Positions 16,415 to 26,624 of a DNA stretch of 64,000 bases are shown here, one piece after another. Each line of letters starts with the position of its first letter. The first letter of the stretch is position 1. The stretch is from Bacillus sp. NTK034 (GTDB lineage: Bacteria > Bacillota > Bacilli > Bacillales > Cytobacillaceae): the NCBI RefSeq assembly GCF_017303275.1, contig NZ_JAFKOJ010000001.1:124001-188000 (forward strand). Reading direction: 5' to 3'. The position numbers and the translations under genes are program-made. The notes beneath the pieces are model-generated. The model did not search any database. It saw nothing but the letters and a program-made list of their open reading frames with translations, and was not told the DNA's origin.

Positions 16415-17140
16415 ATGAGGGAGTATGAATTAAAAGCGTATCACGAAATTGAAGAGTGGAAGAGACGAATTAACAAGCGCTCCAGTATGCTGAATCGCCT
16501 TTCGAAAAAAGCTCAAACAAAGGTAAATAGTATAATACCTGAAAAAGCTCATCAAATTATTACAGACAGCATAAAGAATATGGTGAAGGCAACCCTGATT
16601 GGATCAAATGCCACCACCAGAAAAAAACCATCTGCCAGCCGCGGCCTTGATGCGATGGATCACATGCTTGAAGAGAAGGTTTCGACCTACCGCAAAACAG
16701 CTGCGGTCGAAGGTGCCGGGACTGGGGCAGGGGGAATTCTCCTTGGCCTGGCAGACTTTCCTTTACTGCTGAGCATAAAGATGAAATTTCTTTTTGAAGC
16801 TGCCGCCGTATATGGATTTGATACAAATGATTATGAAGAGCGCTTGTTTCTCCTGCACGTCTTTCAGCTCGCATTTTCCAGTGATGAAAAAAGGAAAGAA
16901 ACCTTGAAGCTGATTGAAGAATGGGATGACCGTAAGGAAGCATTAGGAGACATGGACTGGAAGGTATTTCAGCAGGAATACCGTGATTATATCGACTTCG
17001 TTAAGATGCTCCAGCTTGTGCCCGGTATAGGTGCTGCTGTTGGAGCGTATGCAAACTATAATTTGCTTGATCATTTAGGTGAAACCGCTAAAAATGCTTA
17101 TCGTCTTCGGATATTAAAGACAGCCCCAAGACCTGATTAG
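16415..17140 (+). CDS. ecsC: EcsC family protein
   Basis: A 241-residue protein of the EcsC family. The conserved middle is Gly/Ala-rich (EGAGTGAGGILLGLADFPLL) and may touch membrane; a later VPGIGAAVGAYANYNLLDHLG block is also family-typical. Three in-frame ATGs exist (16397, 16409, 16415); I chose 16415 because AGGCAGG lies seven bases upstream, and 16397 has no site. It lies 63 bases after ecsB and ends inside a strong hairpin. Its role in Ecs function is not defined. Confidence 0.9.
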   Translation: MREYELKAYHEIEEWKRRINKRSSMLNRLSKKAQTKVNSIIPEKAHQIITDSIKNMVKATLIGSNATTRKKPSASRGLDAMDHMLEEKVSTYRKTAAVEGAGTGAGGILLGLADFPLLLSIKMKFLFEAAAVYGFDTNDYEERLFLLHVFQLAFSSDEKRKETLKLIEEWDDRKEALGDMDWKVFQQEYRDYIDFVKMLQLVPGIGAAVGAYANYNLLDHLGETAKNAYRLRILKTAPRPD

Positions 17141-17156
17141 GCTTGGGGCTGTCTTC
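17118..17156. terminator. Bidirectional terminator between ecsC and the M20 amidohydrolase
   Basis: AGACAGCCCCAAG pairs perfectly with CTTGGGGCTGTCT. It overlaps the last codons of ecsC and lies 17 bases from the end of the convergent gene. Confidence 0.85.
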
Positions 17157-17172
17157 TCGGACTTTCTCCTTG

Positions 17173-18378
17173 CTATCCTACCTCAACAGAATCCTTGTTT
17201 TCCTGAAAGCTATGATAGTTTAAAGCTGCTGCTCCCAATGTTTTAGCTGCGATCAGCATGGCTTTTTCATCGATATCAAACTTTGGATGATGGTGCGGGT
17301 AATTTTCAACTGTGCTTTCCGGTCTTGCACCTGTAAAGAAGAAGGTGCCTTTCACATGCTGCAGGTAATAAGCGAAATCTTCTCCGCCCATCTCAGGGTC
17401 TGTCTCTTCCACCCATTTGACTCCATTAATTTTCCCTGCTATATCAGCCAGGTATTCGGTTTCTTTTTTATGATTCACAACAGCAGGGTAGCCTCTATGG
17501 AATTGATACTCATAAGCGCTGTCTGCTGTGTAGCATGTTCCTTTTACTATGCGCCCGATTTCCTCTTCGATATTATTGCGGACTTCTTCGTTAAATGTGC
17601 GGACGGTGCCGATCAATTTTGCTCTATCGGCAATTACATTAAATGCGTTATCAGCTACAAATGATCCAACTGTTACAACTGCAGAATCAATTGGATTTAC
17701 TTTTCTGCTGACGATTTGCTGAAGATTGACGACCAGCTGAGACGCTGTTACAATCGCATCTTTTGTTTTGTGAGGCTGTGCTCCATGCCCGCCTTTTCCT
17801 TGGATGGAAACTTCAAATCTGTCTGCTGCTGCCATAATTGGACCCACTCTATATTGAATTTTCCCTGTTGGTTCGGATGCCCACAGGTGAGTTCCAAAAA
17901 TGGCATCGACTCCCTCAAGGCAGCCATCTTCGATCATCGATTTTGCTCCGCCTGGGGCATATTCCTCAGCGTGCTGGTGAATCATGACATATGTACCCTC
18001 TAATTCATCGCGAAGTTCATTGAGTGCCTTTGCCAGCACAAGCAAAGTTGCTGTGTGTCCATCGTGTCCACAAGCATGCATAACACCCGGTACCAATGAT
18101 TTATATGGGACATCCTTTTCATCCTGGATAGGCAGTGCATCAAAATCTGCTCTTAAAGCGATGGTTTTTCCTGGTTTGCTTCCATGGATCGTAGCAACTA
18201 CTCCATTTCCTCCTACATGTCCACGGACTTCAATACCCAGATTTTCATAATAGGTTTTTATATAGTGAGCAGTTTTTTCTTCCTTAAAGGATACTTCAGG
18301 GTTTTGATGAAGATAGCGGCGGATGGAGACCATTTCATCGTAATAGCCTTCCAGATTTTTAAATAATGTTTCGGACAT
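17173..18378 (-). CDS. yhaA: M20 family amidohydrolase (YhaA-like)
   Basis: A 401-residue metal-dependent amidohydrolase of the M20D class (N-acyl-amino-acid or hippurate hydrolase type). Metal-site motifs are visible: HACGHDGHTA near residues 99-108, HQHAEEYAPGGA near 133-144, and a distal EMGGEDFAYY. The start at 18378 follows GGAGAGGG at four bases; the frame seven codons longer has no site. It sits directly after ecsABC in convergent orientation, matching B. subtilis yhaA. The exact substrate cannot be read from sequence. Confidence 0.92.
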   Translation of the reverse strand: MSETLFKNLEGYYDEMVSIRRYLHQNPEVSFKEEKTAHYIKTYYENLGIEVRGHVGGNGVVATIHGSKPGKTIALRADFDALPIQDEKDVPYKSLVPGVMHACGHDGHTATLLVLAKALNELRDELEGTYVMIHQHAEEYAPGGAKSMIEDGCLEGVDAIFGTHLWASEPTGKIQYRVGPIMAAADRFEVSIQGKGGHGAQPHKTKDAIVTASQLVVNLQQIVSRKVNPIDSAVVTVGSFVADNAFNVIADRAKLIGTVRTFNEEVRNNIEEEIGRIVKGTCYTADSAYEYQFHRGYPAVVNHKKETEYLADIAGKINGVKWVEETDPEMGGEDFAYYLQHVKGTFFFTGARPESTVENYPHHHPKFDIDEKAMLIAAKTLGAAALNYHSFQENKDSVEVG

Positions 18379-18530
18379 GATTCCCTCTCCTGTCTGCATA
18401 ATTTTTTCATTATTATAACATTCTTTAATAGGTTAAAGGAAAAAATCTTTTTTTTCCAAACTTAACATAATAAAAGTGAAGAAGAGATGTTACTATAAAT
18501 TAAAGTGCAATATGGGAGGTATTAGTAAGG

Positions 18531-19193
18531 TTGGAAATGCATAAATCTAAATGGGCATACTTTTTCCTGGCTGTATCATCAGCAGTTTTTCTATATTTTT
18601 TGGCTGCTGTTAATAACGGAACATCACTGGATTTTGATCGTTATTTTTCGAAATATTTTACAGGTTTGTTTTCAGAAAACACCCATCCATTTTTTGAAGT
18701 CATGGACAGTTTGGGTGATAAAGCCGGTGTTGGAATCATCACATTAGCATTCTTATTGTGGCTTTGGCTTAAATATAGGAATTATGAAGCGATGGCAGCA
18801 GTTGTTTTTGCTGTGGCAGCGGGAAATGAAGTAAATAAGTGGCTTAAAGAGGCTATTGGAAGGCCGCGCCCTGAACAGGAACATCTGGTTAATGTTGCGA
18901 GTCTAAGCTTCCCGAGCGGACACGCTATGATTGGGATGATTCTGTATACATCTATTGCCTATTTCATAATTATAGAACTAAAATCCAGGTCTGCGAAATG
19001 GCTGACGGCAATTATAGCTGGCATTTGGATTTTCCTAATGGGAATCAGCCGGATTGTGATGGGTGTACATTATCCGTCAGATATTGCAGCCGGATTTGCA
19101 GCCGGATATATTTGGGTATTCATTTCAATTTCCCTTTACGCGGCACTAAAGTTAATGTTCAGTAGAAATTCACCCAAAAGAGAATCGGCATAA
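18531..19193 (+). CDS. PAP2 family phosphatase
   Basis: A 220-residue membrane phosphatase of the PAP2 superfamily. The three motifs are in order: KEAIGRPRP near residue 105, SFPSGHAM near residue 125, and SRIVMGVHYPSD near residue 173, with six hydrophobic segments. Such enzymes remove phosphate from undecaprenyl pyrophosphate or phosphatidic acid type lipids. TTG at 18531 is 11 bases after GGGAGG; ATG at 18537 is an alternative start. It is a monocistronic gene with a terminator shared with the convergent transporter. Confidence 0.9.
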   Translation: MEMHKSKWAYFFLAVSSAVFLYFLAAVNNGTSLDFDRYFSKYFTGLFSENTHPFFEVMDSLGDKAGVGIITLAFLLWLWLKYRNYEAMAAVVFAVAAGNEVNKWLKEAIGRPRPEQEHLVNVASLSFPSGHAMIGMILYTSIAYFIIIELKSRSAKWLTAIIAGIWIFLMGISRIVMGVHYPSDIAAGFAAGYIWVFISISLYAALKLMFSRNSPKRESA

Positions 19194-19236
19194 AAGCAAA
19201 GAGGCTATCGCCAGATAGTCTCTTTGCTGCTTTTTA
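19193..19236. terminator. Bidirectional terminator between PAP2 gene and transporter
   Basis: AGCAAAGAG-g-CTATC pairs with GATAG-t-CTCTTTGCT around GCCA, flanked by A and T runs. It overlaps the last codons of the transporter on the other strand. Confidence 0.85.
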
Positions 19237-20640
19237 AATGAGGAACATGGCTGCAATAGTTGTCACAATTAACCCAATTGTCACCGGAAGCAAATTCCTG
19301 CGAGCCAGTTCAAAAGCGTCTACATTACAGATGGCAGCTGCAGGGATGAGGGCCCAAGGAACAAGCGTACCGCCGCCTACCCAGATTCCGGCTACCTGAC
19401 CTAGAGCTGTTAGGGTTGCTGCACCTGTGCCTATGGCAGCTGCGAAAAGGCTTGCAATCGAGCCGGCCAGCGATATGCCGGAAAAACCAGATCCGTCCAG
19501 GCCGGTAATGGCGCCAACCACTGTTAATGTAATGGCGCCTACTTCCTTGCTTAAAGGTACAGCTGAAGCAAGGCCAACTCCAAGATCATTAACGATTCCG
19601 TGAGAGTCTTTTGGCAGAAAGTCTCCTATCATTTGGGTAAATCCAGCATCCCCCAGATAAAAGAAAGCTGCAATTGGAATTACAGGTCCAAATACCCTAA
19701 AACCAAACTGGAAGCCTTCAACTAAATAGCCAGTTGTTTTTTCAAGGCCTTTATTGCGATGGGCAGTTAGCGTAATCATCAGAAGGATGAAAATCGATGT
19801 CCCGCCTACTAAAGCAGTTGCATCACCGCCCTGGAGGTCCAGTGCAAACATGGCAGCTACATCAGCAGCAAATAAAACAGGAATGAATACGGCGAAAAAA
19901 CGCTTTTGATGAAGTGTTAGCAGATGTTGTTGACTGGCGTCAGATTGAAGTTCAGCAGGGGTATCCACGGTGAGTCCTGTTGCTGCAGTGAGCTTTCCAC
20001 TTTTCATGTCTCTCTTAATAAGATAAAAAGCTGTAATAGTTGTCACTGCCCCCATAATAATAACAAGCGGAATACTGGCTGATATGACTTCCCCGACAGG
20101 AAGCCCTGCTGCATCGGCAGTTAACTTCGGTGCAGCCTGGATTATAAAATCCCCAGATAGTGCAATACCGTGCCCGAATAGGTTCATGGCCATTGCCACG
20201 CCCAAAGCAGGCAATCCAACCCGAATGGCCACTGGAAGAAGTACTGCCCCCATTAATGCAACTGCAGGAGATGGCCAAAAAAACCATGAGATGACCATCA
20301 TCAAAATCCCAATTGTCCAGTAGGCAAGTGCTGGTGTTCTGATTAATTTGGTAAAAGGAGAGATCATGACATCATTAATTCCAGTTATGGTCAGTGTCCG
20401 GCTCATAGCGACGATTATCGAAATGACCAGTATTGTGGAAAGGAGTTCTGTAATGGCAAATATAAAACTGGTAAAAATACTGCTGACTGAACTGCTTAAG
20501 GAGCCGGTAGCCGTTATGGCAATTAAAAAGATGCCTGCAATACAGACAAGAGTTGTATCTCTCCTCATAATCATGAAACCAATGATAAACAGAATAAATA
20601 GAACATATATCCAATGGATGGCTGTCAGTTCAACTCCCAT
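19234..20640 (-). CDS. Polytopic membrane transporter (ion-transporter superfamily-like)
   Basis: A 468-residue protein with about 11-12 hydrophobic segments. The pattern of long helices, a re-entrant-looking stretch FWPSPAVALMGAVLLPVA near residue 120, and a GHGIALSGDF motif near 163 resembles the GntP/DcuC-like ion-transporter superfamily of organic-acid carriers. A cytoplasmic loop near residues 205-240 is hydrophilic. ATG follows AAAGGGGG. It stands alone, so no neighbour suggests its substrate. I am confident it is a transporter, but not of its specificity. Confidence 0.75.
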   Translation of the reverse strand: MGVELTAIHWIYVLFILFIIGFMIMRRDTTLVCIAGIFLIAITATGSLSSSVSSIFTSFIFAITELLSTILVISIIVAMSRTLTITGINDVMISPFTKLIRTPALAYWTIGILMMVISWFFWPSPAVALMGAVLLPVAIRVGLPALGVAMAMNLFGHGIALSGDFIIQAAPKLTADAAGLPVGEVISASIPLVIIMGAVTTITAFYLIKRDMKSGKLTAATGLTVDTPAELQSDASQQHLLTLHQKRFFAVFIPVLFAADVAAMFALDLQGGDATALVGGTSIFILLMITLTAHRNKGLEKTTGYLVEGFQFGFRVFGPVIPIAAFFYLGDAGFTQMIGDFLPKDSHGIVNDLGVGLASAVPLSKEVGAITLTVVGAITGLDGSGFSGISLAGSIASLFAAAIGTGAATLTALGQVAGIWVGGGTLVPWALIPAAAICNVDAFELARRNLLPVTIGLIVTTIAAMFLI

Positions 20641-20880
20641 CTAAAGTTTCCCCCTTTCATAATTCCATAAGTGAAGAAGCGATTTAGGCTAATCACCCAA
20701 ATTGGAATGTAGTACAGAATATGACGGAAAGAAATAAATGGTGATATGGATTGTATCCGTCCGGAGGCGGAGGCTGAACCACTCTGCGGAATGTTTCCAT
20801 AAAATAGCTGAGTGATAAAATGATTATATTGGAGGAAAAGTTTTCTATTTTATCGAATACAAGATTAGGAGAAAAGAAGG

Positions 20881-21717
20881 ATGGGAACGCCTATGAGATA
20901 CAGGTCAGTTAATCAGATAATCTTCGCGGTAACTTTATCAGCAGTTGGAGTTTTGCTTCTGCTTATGAACATAGGTGTCATTTCCTTGGAAATAAAAGAG
21001 GTATTTGTCGTAATTTACCCATTTATTCTATTGGCTGCAGGATGCCATTATCTGCTGTCATACATGTTGAAAAAAAGCCGGAGCGGAGTGTTTCCCGGGT
21101 TATTTCTAATGGTATTTTCATTTCTATTAATCCTTGATCGTTTCGAAGTAATTGAATTCAGGTTTATGGAAATATGGAAACTCTGGCCCCTGTTTCTTAT
21201 TTTTTTCGGCATTAGTATTTTATTGAAACGAGATCGTTTAAAGATTCATTTTGAACAGGATTTTCCGGCAGATATATATGAAAAAAACAAAGGTGCAGCT
21301 GAGAAGAAGGTTATTAATATCTCTAAATACGAAAGCCCGCAGCCGCTTAAAAATATAAGAGGTTTTTCGATTGGCGATGTGGATTTTAAACAGCCAAATT
21401 GGTCTCTGGAGCCAATGGATTTATATACAATGATCGGTGATTACTTTATTGATTTCAGCAAGGCTTTCATCCCGGAGAAAGAGACACCTGTTATTGTAAG
21501 AGGCTGGATTGGGGATGTAAAAATGATCATCCCTGAAAACATTCCGGTGATGATCCAGTCAAATATTAATATAGGAGATATCCGCATTTTTGATCAAAAG
21601 ACAGGTGACGTTAACCGCAGTCTTCAATATAAGTCACCCGGTTACGATGAAGCATCAAGAAAGCTGAAAATTGCTGTACAAGTAAAAATTGGATCCATCC
21701 GGATCGATAAAGTATAG
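20881..21717 (+). CDS. liaF: LiaF-like membrane protein (negative regulator of LiaRS)
   Basis: A 278-residue protein with four N-terminal membrane helices (up to about residue 115), a linker, and a C-terminal all-beta domain with repeated short strands such as GWIGDVKMIIPENIPVMIQSNINIGDI, typical of LiaF/VraT. LiaF restrains the histidine kinase encoded next until cell-wall stress occurs. ATG at 20881 lies after AGGAGAAAAGAAGG, and a second ATG at 20893 is a plausible start. It is six bases from the kinase gene, in the conserved order liaF-liaS-liaR. No liaIH target genes are present in the window. Confidence 0.88.
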   Translation: MGTPMRYRSVNQIIFAVTLSAVGVLLLLMNIGVISLEIKEVFVVIYPFILLAAGCHYLLSYMLKKSRSGVFPGLFLMVFSFLLILDRFEVIEFRFMEIWKLWPLFLIFFGISILLKRDRLKIHFEQDFPADIYEKNKGAAEKKVINISKYESPQPLKNIRGFSIGDVDFKQPNWSLEPMDLYTMIGDYFIDFSKAFIPEKETPVIVRGWIGDVKMIIPENIPVMIQSNINIGDIRIFDQKTGDVNRSLQYKSPGYDEASRKLKIAVQVKIGSIRIDKV

Positions 21718-21726
21718 GGGTATGTG

Positions 21727-22770
21727 ATGAGAAAAACCGGAATCAGGTATTGGTTTATACAGAGTTTCATTATGATGGCCGTTATAAGTTCATTAATCTT
21801 TTTTGTCGGATTACAGGTGTATCTATTTTATAATCCTGAATCGCCAATGACGATAAAGGGCACCTTCTGGCTTTTTTTGTATGCTTTAACCATTTTACTG
21901 CTTACGGGAGCCTACTTTGGGCTAAAGGGCAGCTACTTAATTAAAGGCAGACTCGGTGATATTTTATTATTTGTTTCAACATTAAGGAGCGGCAAGTATG
22001 CTGATCGGATGGAATCTTATGAAAAAGATGAGATAGGGTTAATTTCAGATGAACTGAATCAGCTGGCGGAAAATATCCAGGAGCAGGTTTTTTCCATGCA
22101 GCGCCTTGCTGATGAAAAGTCCATCCTGGCACAAACAGCCCATTCAGCTGCCGTGATGGAAGAACGACAGCGTCTGGCAAGGGATCTGCATGATGTAGTG
22201 AGCCAGCAGCTTTTCGCTTTGAGTATGATGTCTTCAGCTGCCCTAAGAGTTTTTGATTTGGATAGTGATAAAGCAAGGGAGCAGTTAAATGAAATCTCTG
22301 AAATCGCTTCAAAAGCACAGGGGGAAATGAGGGCACTTCTTCTCCATTTGAGGCCTGTGCAGCTGAGTGATGACAGGCTTTGCAATGGAATTATTAAACT
22401 TATACAGGAGTTAAAGGCAAAGACAAACATCGATTTTCACGCAAGCATTGATGAGATCGAAAATCTTTCGAAAGCAGCGGAAGAGCATTTGTTTAGAATT
22501 GTGCAGGAAGCGCTATCCAATGTGCTCCGCCATGCTGATGCAGGGAATATAAAAATAACCTTAACGGAAGAAGAAGATTACATTTATCTTTTTATTGCAG
22601 ATAATGGAAAAGGGTTTAATCCTCATAAAGAGAGGATAACCTCCTATGGGCTGAAGACAATGAGGGAACGCTGCGAGGAAGTTGGCGGAATATTCAAAAT
22701 ACGTTCTAAGGAAAACGAAGGAACCTATATAGATATTAAAATTCCGGCAAAAGGGGAGAGGCTGAAATGA
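21727..22770 (+). CDS. liaS: LiaS-like sensor histidine kinase
   Basis: A 347-residue membrane kinase. Two membrane helices (about residues 10-35 and 42-65) enclose a very short outer loop, as in intramembrane-sensing kinases. A HAMP-like region follows, then the phosphoacceptor motif ERQRLARDLHDVVSQQ (His near 155) of the HisKA_3 class and an ATPase domain with DNGKGFNP. ATG at 21727 has AGGGG six bases upstream; the GTG at 21724 is also possible. Its stop overlaps the ATG of the regulator gene. Expected role: cell-wall-antibiotic stress sensing with LiaF. Confidence 0.92.
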   Translation: MRKTGIRYWFIQSFIMMAVISSLIFFVGLQVYLFYNPESPMTIKGTFWLFLYALTILLLTGAYFGLKGSYLIKGRLGDILLFVSTLRSGKYADRMESYEKDEIGLISDELNQLAENIQEQVFSMQRLADEKSILAQTAHSAAVMEERQRLARDLHDVVSQQLFALSMMSSAALRVFDLDSDKAREQLNEISEIASKAQGEMRALLLHLRPVQLSDDRLCNGIIKLIQELKAKTNIDFHASIDEIENLSKAAEEHLFRIVQEALSNVLRHADAGNIKITLTEEEDYIYLFIADNGKGFNPHKERITSYGLKTMRERCEEVGGIFKIRSKENEGTYIDIKIPAKGERLK

Positions 22771-23405
22771 TCAGGGTTGCTGTAGTGGATGATCATGAAA
22801 TGGTAAGAAAAGGAATCATTTCTTATTTGGCAACTGAAGCTGGCATAGAGGTGATTGGGGAAGCAGAGAGCGGAAATGAAGCTGTAAAGCTTGTACTCAA
22901 AGAACGGCCGGAAATCGTTCTGATGGATCTGCTGATGGAGAATGGGAATGGAATTGAAGCGACTAGGGAGATTTTAAAAAGCTATCCTGGATGCAAAATT
23001 ATAATCATAACCAGCTATTACGATGATGAACAAGTTTTCCCGGCAATTGAAGCGGGGGCGTTCAGCTATATGCTTAAGACGGCAAATGCTGCTGAGGTTG
23101 TGAATGCAATTAAGAAAGCTGCGAAAGGAGAGCCTGTTATTGAATCAAAGGTTGCGGGGAAAATGGTAAGCCGTTTCAGAGAAAAAGAAAAAAAGCCTCA
23201 TGATGATTTAACTGAAAGGGAGTTTGATGTCCTGCTCTGCATTGGAGAAGGGATGACAAATCAGGAAATAAGTGAAGAATTGTTCATTGGCATCAAAACA
23301 GTCAAAACACATGTAAGCAATATCCTCAGTAAACTGGGCGTTACTGACCGTACACAGGCAGCGGTTTATGCCAATCGAAATGGCATAATTAAAAAGCAGG
23401 CATAG
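22767..23405 (+). CDS. liaR: LiaR-like response regulator (NarL/LuxR type)
   Basis: A 212-residue response regulator. The receiver domain has VVDDHEM at the start, the phospho-Asp in IVLMDLLMENGNG near residue 54, and the conserved Lys in MLKTANAAE near 105. The C-terminal LuxR-type helix-turn-helix reads LTEREFDVLLCIGEGMTNQEI then KTVKTHVSNILSKL. It overlaps the kinase gene by ATGA and ends at a strong hairpin, closing the three-gene operon. By family it would turn on envelope-stress genes located elsewhere. Confidence 0.93.
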   Translation: MIRVAVVDDHEMVRKGIISYLATEAGIEVIGEAESGNEAVKLVLKERPEIVLMDLLMENGNGIEATREILKSYPGCKIIIITSYYDDEQVFPAIEAGAFSYMLKTANAAEVVNAIKKAAKGEPVIESKVAGKMVSRFREKEKKPHDDLTEREFDVLLCIGEGMTNQEISEELFIGIKTVKTHVSNILSKLGVTDRTQAAVYANRNGIIKKQA

Positions 23406-23408
23406 AGA

Positions 23409-23438
23409 AGGATGAGCTGATGCAGCTCATCCTTTTTT
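23409..23438 (+). terminator. Terminator after liaR
   Basis: AGGATGAGCTG-atg-CAGCTCATCCT followed by TTTTT, directly after the stop codon. Confidence 0.9.
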
Positions 23439-23474
23439 AAATTATAATAATGTTTGAATTCTTAAGTTAGGTAA

Positions 23475-23661
23475 TTGTCTAGCTCCAGCGTCTACCCCCT
23501 CGAGGTCACAAGCCAATCCTCCCAAAAAGGCAAAGGACGCCTTTCCGTAAGGCTTGTCTTGTGCTTGGGGCCCCCAGGATGGGGGTCATGCAGACGTTGC
23601 CACAGGACGTGGCGTTCTTAGTCTGCGTTCCTTCGTGGGCAAGGCGCTTACGCTTTTCTTA
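23475..23661. repeat. Long copy of an interspersed intergenic repeat
   Basis: Begins TTGTCTAGCTCCAGCG, passes through CCCTCGAGGTCACAAGCC and GGCTTGTCTTGTGCTTG, and ends AAGGCGCTTACGCTTTTC. The middle (about 23570-23635) holds a palindromic block with GACGTTGCCACAGGACG that the copy at 37051 lacks. Its ends pair (CCAGCG.. with ..CGCTTA), so a long folded RNA is possible. The right end touches the hmoB stop codon. I see no coding potential. It is likely a non-autonomous interspersed element seen in Bacillaceae. Confidence 0.75.
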
Positions 23662-24177
<516 letters not shown>

Positions 24178-24343
24178 TCACTCCACCTGGAAAAGATTTA
24201 TAGTGTTCTTTGAAGGTCAATTAGTGAATGCATCATGCTATTAATAGAATCTTCATTTAAAACACTTCATTAAAAAATTTGAATTTTTACTGTGCTAATA
24301 TCCTTACAATCTTTAATTTTCCCTTATTTAGACAGTTAAAAAC

Positions 24344-24381
24344 GTCAAATTTTTGACATTTAGCCTTCAAATCTATACAAA
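24344..24381 (+). promoter_or_regulatory. hemE promoter with a palindrome over its -35
   Basis: TTGACA (24353-24358), 17 bases, then TACAAA (24376-24381) is a good sigma-A fit. A perfect 14-bp palindrome, GTCAAATTTTTGAC (24344-24357), covers the -35. A repressor bound there would block the polymerase. The remaining gap from 24172 to 24490 is A/T-rich and shows nothing else I can name. Confidence 0.6.
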
Positions 24382-24490
24382 AACAGAGAAAAAAGGATAT
24401 AGTCATAAAGGTAGATACTGGCGATTTCTAATTTTGGTATATATATATTACAATAATACGCAGACAAGTCTTGAAAGGTGGTAAAATTTA

Positions 24491-25537
24491 ATGAAAAACT
24501 CATTTAATGATACATTTCTGAAGGCCGCAAGGGGGGAACAGACAGATTATGTTCCTGTTTGGTATATGCGGCAGGCTGGCCGCTCGCAGCCGGAATATAG
24601 AGCGATAAAAGAAAAATACTCCCTTTTCGAAATAACACACCAGCCTGAGCTTTGTGCTTATGTTACAAGGCTGCCAGTAGAGCAATATAACAATGATGCT
24701 GCCATTCTTTATAAAGATATTATGTCACCGCTTCCAGCCATTGGGGTTGATGTGGAAATAAAATCAGGAATCGGCCCTGTTATTTCAAATCCAATCCGTT
24801 CCATAGCGGATGTAGAGAAGCTTGGGGAAATAAATCCTGAAGAGGATGTTCCATATGTCCTGGATACTATTAAGCTTCTTACTCAAGAGCAATTGACTGT
24901 GCCTCTAATCGGTTTTGCCGGGGCTCCATTTACTCTTGCCAGTTATATGATTGAAGGCGGACCATCAAAGAACTACAACAAAACGAAAGCATTCATGTAT
25001 GCAGAGCCTAAAGCCTGGTTCGCTTTAATGGATAAGCTTGGTGAAATGACTATTACATATGTGAAATCCCAGGTCAAAGCAGGTGCAAAAGCCATCCAGA
25101 TTTTCGATTCATGGGTTGGCGCATTAAATGTGGAGGATTACCGCTATTTTATTAAGCCAGTAATGAATCGCATTTTCTCTGCCTTAAAAGAAGAGAATGT
25201 CCCGCTGATCATGTTCGGAGTTGGTGCTAGCCACCTGGCTATGGAGTGGCATGATCTGCCGCTTGATGTAGTTGGGCTGGACTGGAGACTTCCAATTCAG
25301 GAAGCAAGAGCAAAAGGAATTACAAAAACGGTTCAAGGCAATCTTGATCCAGCTATCCTGCTTGCCCCTTGGGAAGTAATTGAGGAAAAAGCAAAAGGTA
25401 TTCTGGATCAGGGAATGGCTCAGCCGGGTTATATATTCAATCTTGGGCATGGTGTTTTTCCTGAGGTTAATCCGGACACATTAAGAAAATTAACAACTTT
25501 TATTCATGAATACTCTGCTTCAAAATTAAGCAAGTAG
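24491..25537 (+). CDS. hemE: Uroporphyrinogen decarboxylase HemE
   Basis: A 348-residue enzyme that removes four carboxyl groups from uroporphyrinogen III to give coproporphyrinogen III. The family start [27 protein letters not shown] holds the Arg residues of the active site; [12 protein letters not shown] near residue 77 and [14 protein letters not shown] near the C-terminus are also signature stretches. ATG follows GAAAGGTGG at a normal distance. It is first in hemE-hemH-hemY. Length is normal. Confidence 0.97.
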   Translation: MKNSFNDTFLKAARGEQTDYVPVWYMRQAGRSQPEYRAIKEKYSLFEITHQPELCAYVTRLPVEQYNNDAAILYKDIMSPLPAIGVDVEIKSGIGPVISNPIRSIADVEKLGEINPEEDVPYVLDTIKLLTQEQLTVPLIGFAGAPFTLASYMIEGGPSKNYNKTKAFMYAEPKAWFALMDKLGEMTITYVKSQVKAGAKAIQIFDSWVGALNVEDYRYFIKPVMNRIFSALKEENVPLIMFGVGASHLAMEWHDLPLDVVGLDWRLPIQEARAKGITKTVQGNLDPAILLAPWEVIEEKAKGILDQGMAQPGYIFNLGHGVFPEVNPDTLRKLTTFIHEYSASKLSK

Positions 25538-25661
25538 CCTCCGGTTTTCTTTAAGCGATAGCATGCAGCATTTGCATATTGCTATGAGCATTAGTTTTGG
25601 TAATCGATTTGTTTTTTGGCACAATAAAAACTGGAGACAGATAGAATTTGAGGTGGATGAC

Positions 25662-26594
25662 ATGGGTAAAAAGACAATGGGTTTACTTGTAATGGCTTAT
25701 GGAACTCCCTATAAGGAAGAAGACATTGAGCGTTACTATACACATATCCGCAGAGGAAGAAAGCCTTCTGAGGAAATGCTTGAAGATTTAAGAAGCAGAT
25801 ATGAAGCGATTGGCGGAATATCACCGCTTGCAGAAATCACCAAAGTTCAGGCTGAAAAACTTGAACAGCATTTAAATGAAGTTCAGGACGATTATGAATT
25901 CAGAATGTATTTAGGGTTAAAGCATATTGAACCTTTTGTAGAAGATGCGGTTAAACAAATGCATGAGGATGGGATTGAAGAGGCTGTCAGCATTGTTCTT
26001 GCACCGCATTTCTCAACCTTTAGCGTAAAATCATATAATGGCAGAGCCAAAGAAGAGGCTGAAAAGCTTGGCGGTCCTGTAATAAAATCAGTTGAAAGCT
26101 GGTATAAAGAACCTAAGTTTATCAAATATTGGGCCGATCGTGTAAAGGAAACATTCGATAAAATGCCTGCTGAAGAAAAAGATTCTGCAGTGTTAATTGT
26201 TTCTGCACACAGTTTGCCGGAAAAGATTCTGCAATCAGGGGATCCATATCCGCATCAGCTGCAGGAAACAGCTGATCTCATTGCCGAACAGGCTGGAGTC
26301 AAAGATTATGCCGTTGGCTGGCAAAGTGCAGGAAACACACCTGAGCCTTGGCTAGGTCCTGATGTGCAGGATTTGACAAGAGACCTTTATGAAAACAAGA
26401 GCTACAGGGCATTTGTGTATACTCCTGTCGGCTTTGTTTCAGATCATCTTGAAGTGCTGTACGACAATGACTATGAATGCAAAGTTGTCACTGATGAGCT
26501 GGGTGCAAGCTATTACCGTCCAGAAATGCCAAATTCACAGCCAGAGTTTATTGATGCGATGTCTGATGCCATTTTTAAGTTGCTGAATAGATAA
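25662..26594 (+). CDS. hemH: Ferrochelatase HemH (coproporphyrin III type)
   Basis: A 310-residue ferrochelatase. In Gram-positive bacteria it inserts iron into coproporphyrin III. Key stretches are [19 protein letters not shown] at the N-terminus, SAHSLPEKI with the metal-site His near 183, and the distal [14 protein letters not shown] containing the Glu. The start at 25662 follows GAGGTG at six bases; the frame 33 codons longer has no homology. Of the 124 bases after hemE, a part could fold (ATAGCA with TGCTAT at about 25559-25586) but has no T run. Confidence 0.96.
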   Translation: MGKKTMGLLVMAYGTPYKEEDIERYYTHIRRGRKPSEEMLEDLRSRYEAIGGISPLAEITKVQAEKLEQHLNEVQDDYEFRMYLGLKHIEPFVEDAVKQMHEDGIEEAVSIVLAPHFSTFSVKSYNGRAKEEAEKLGGPVIKSVESWYKEPKFIKYWADRVKETFDKMPAEEKDSAVLIVSAHSLPEKILQSGDPYPHQLQETADLIAEQAGVKDYAVGWQSAGNTPEPWLGPDVQDLTRDLYENKSYRAFVYTPVGFVSDHLEVLYDNDYECKVVTDELGASYYRPEMPNSQPEFIDAMSDAIFKLLNR

Positions 26595-26624
26595 GCAAAA
26601 AATTAGAAAAGAAGGCGATTTACC

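Noticed and set aside
23475..23661. tRNA or rRNA-like gene suggested by GC-rich folded sequence
   Set aside because: No T-loop GTTCGA, no cloverleaf, and the same sequence recurs in other spacers as a repeat.
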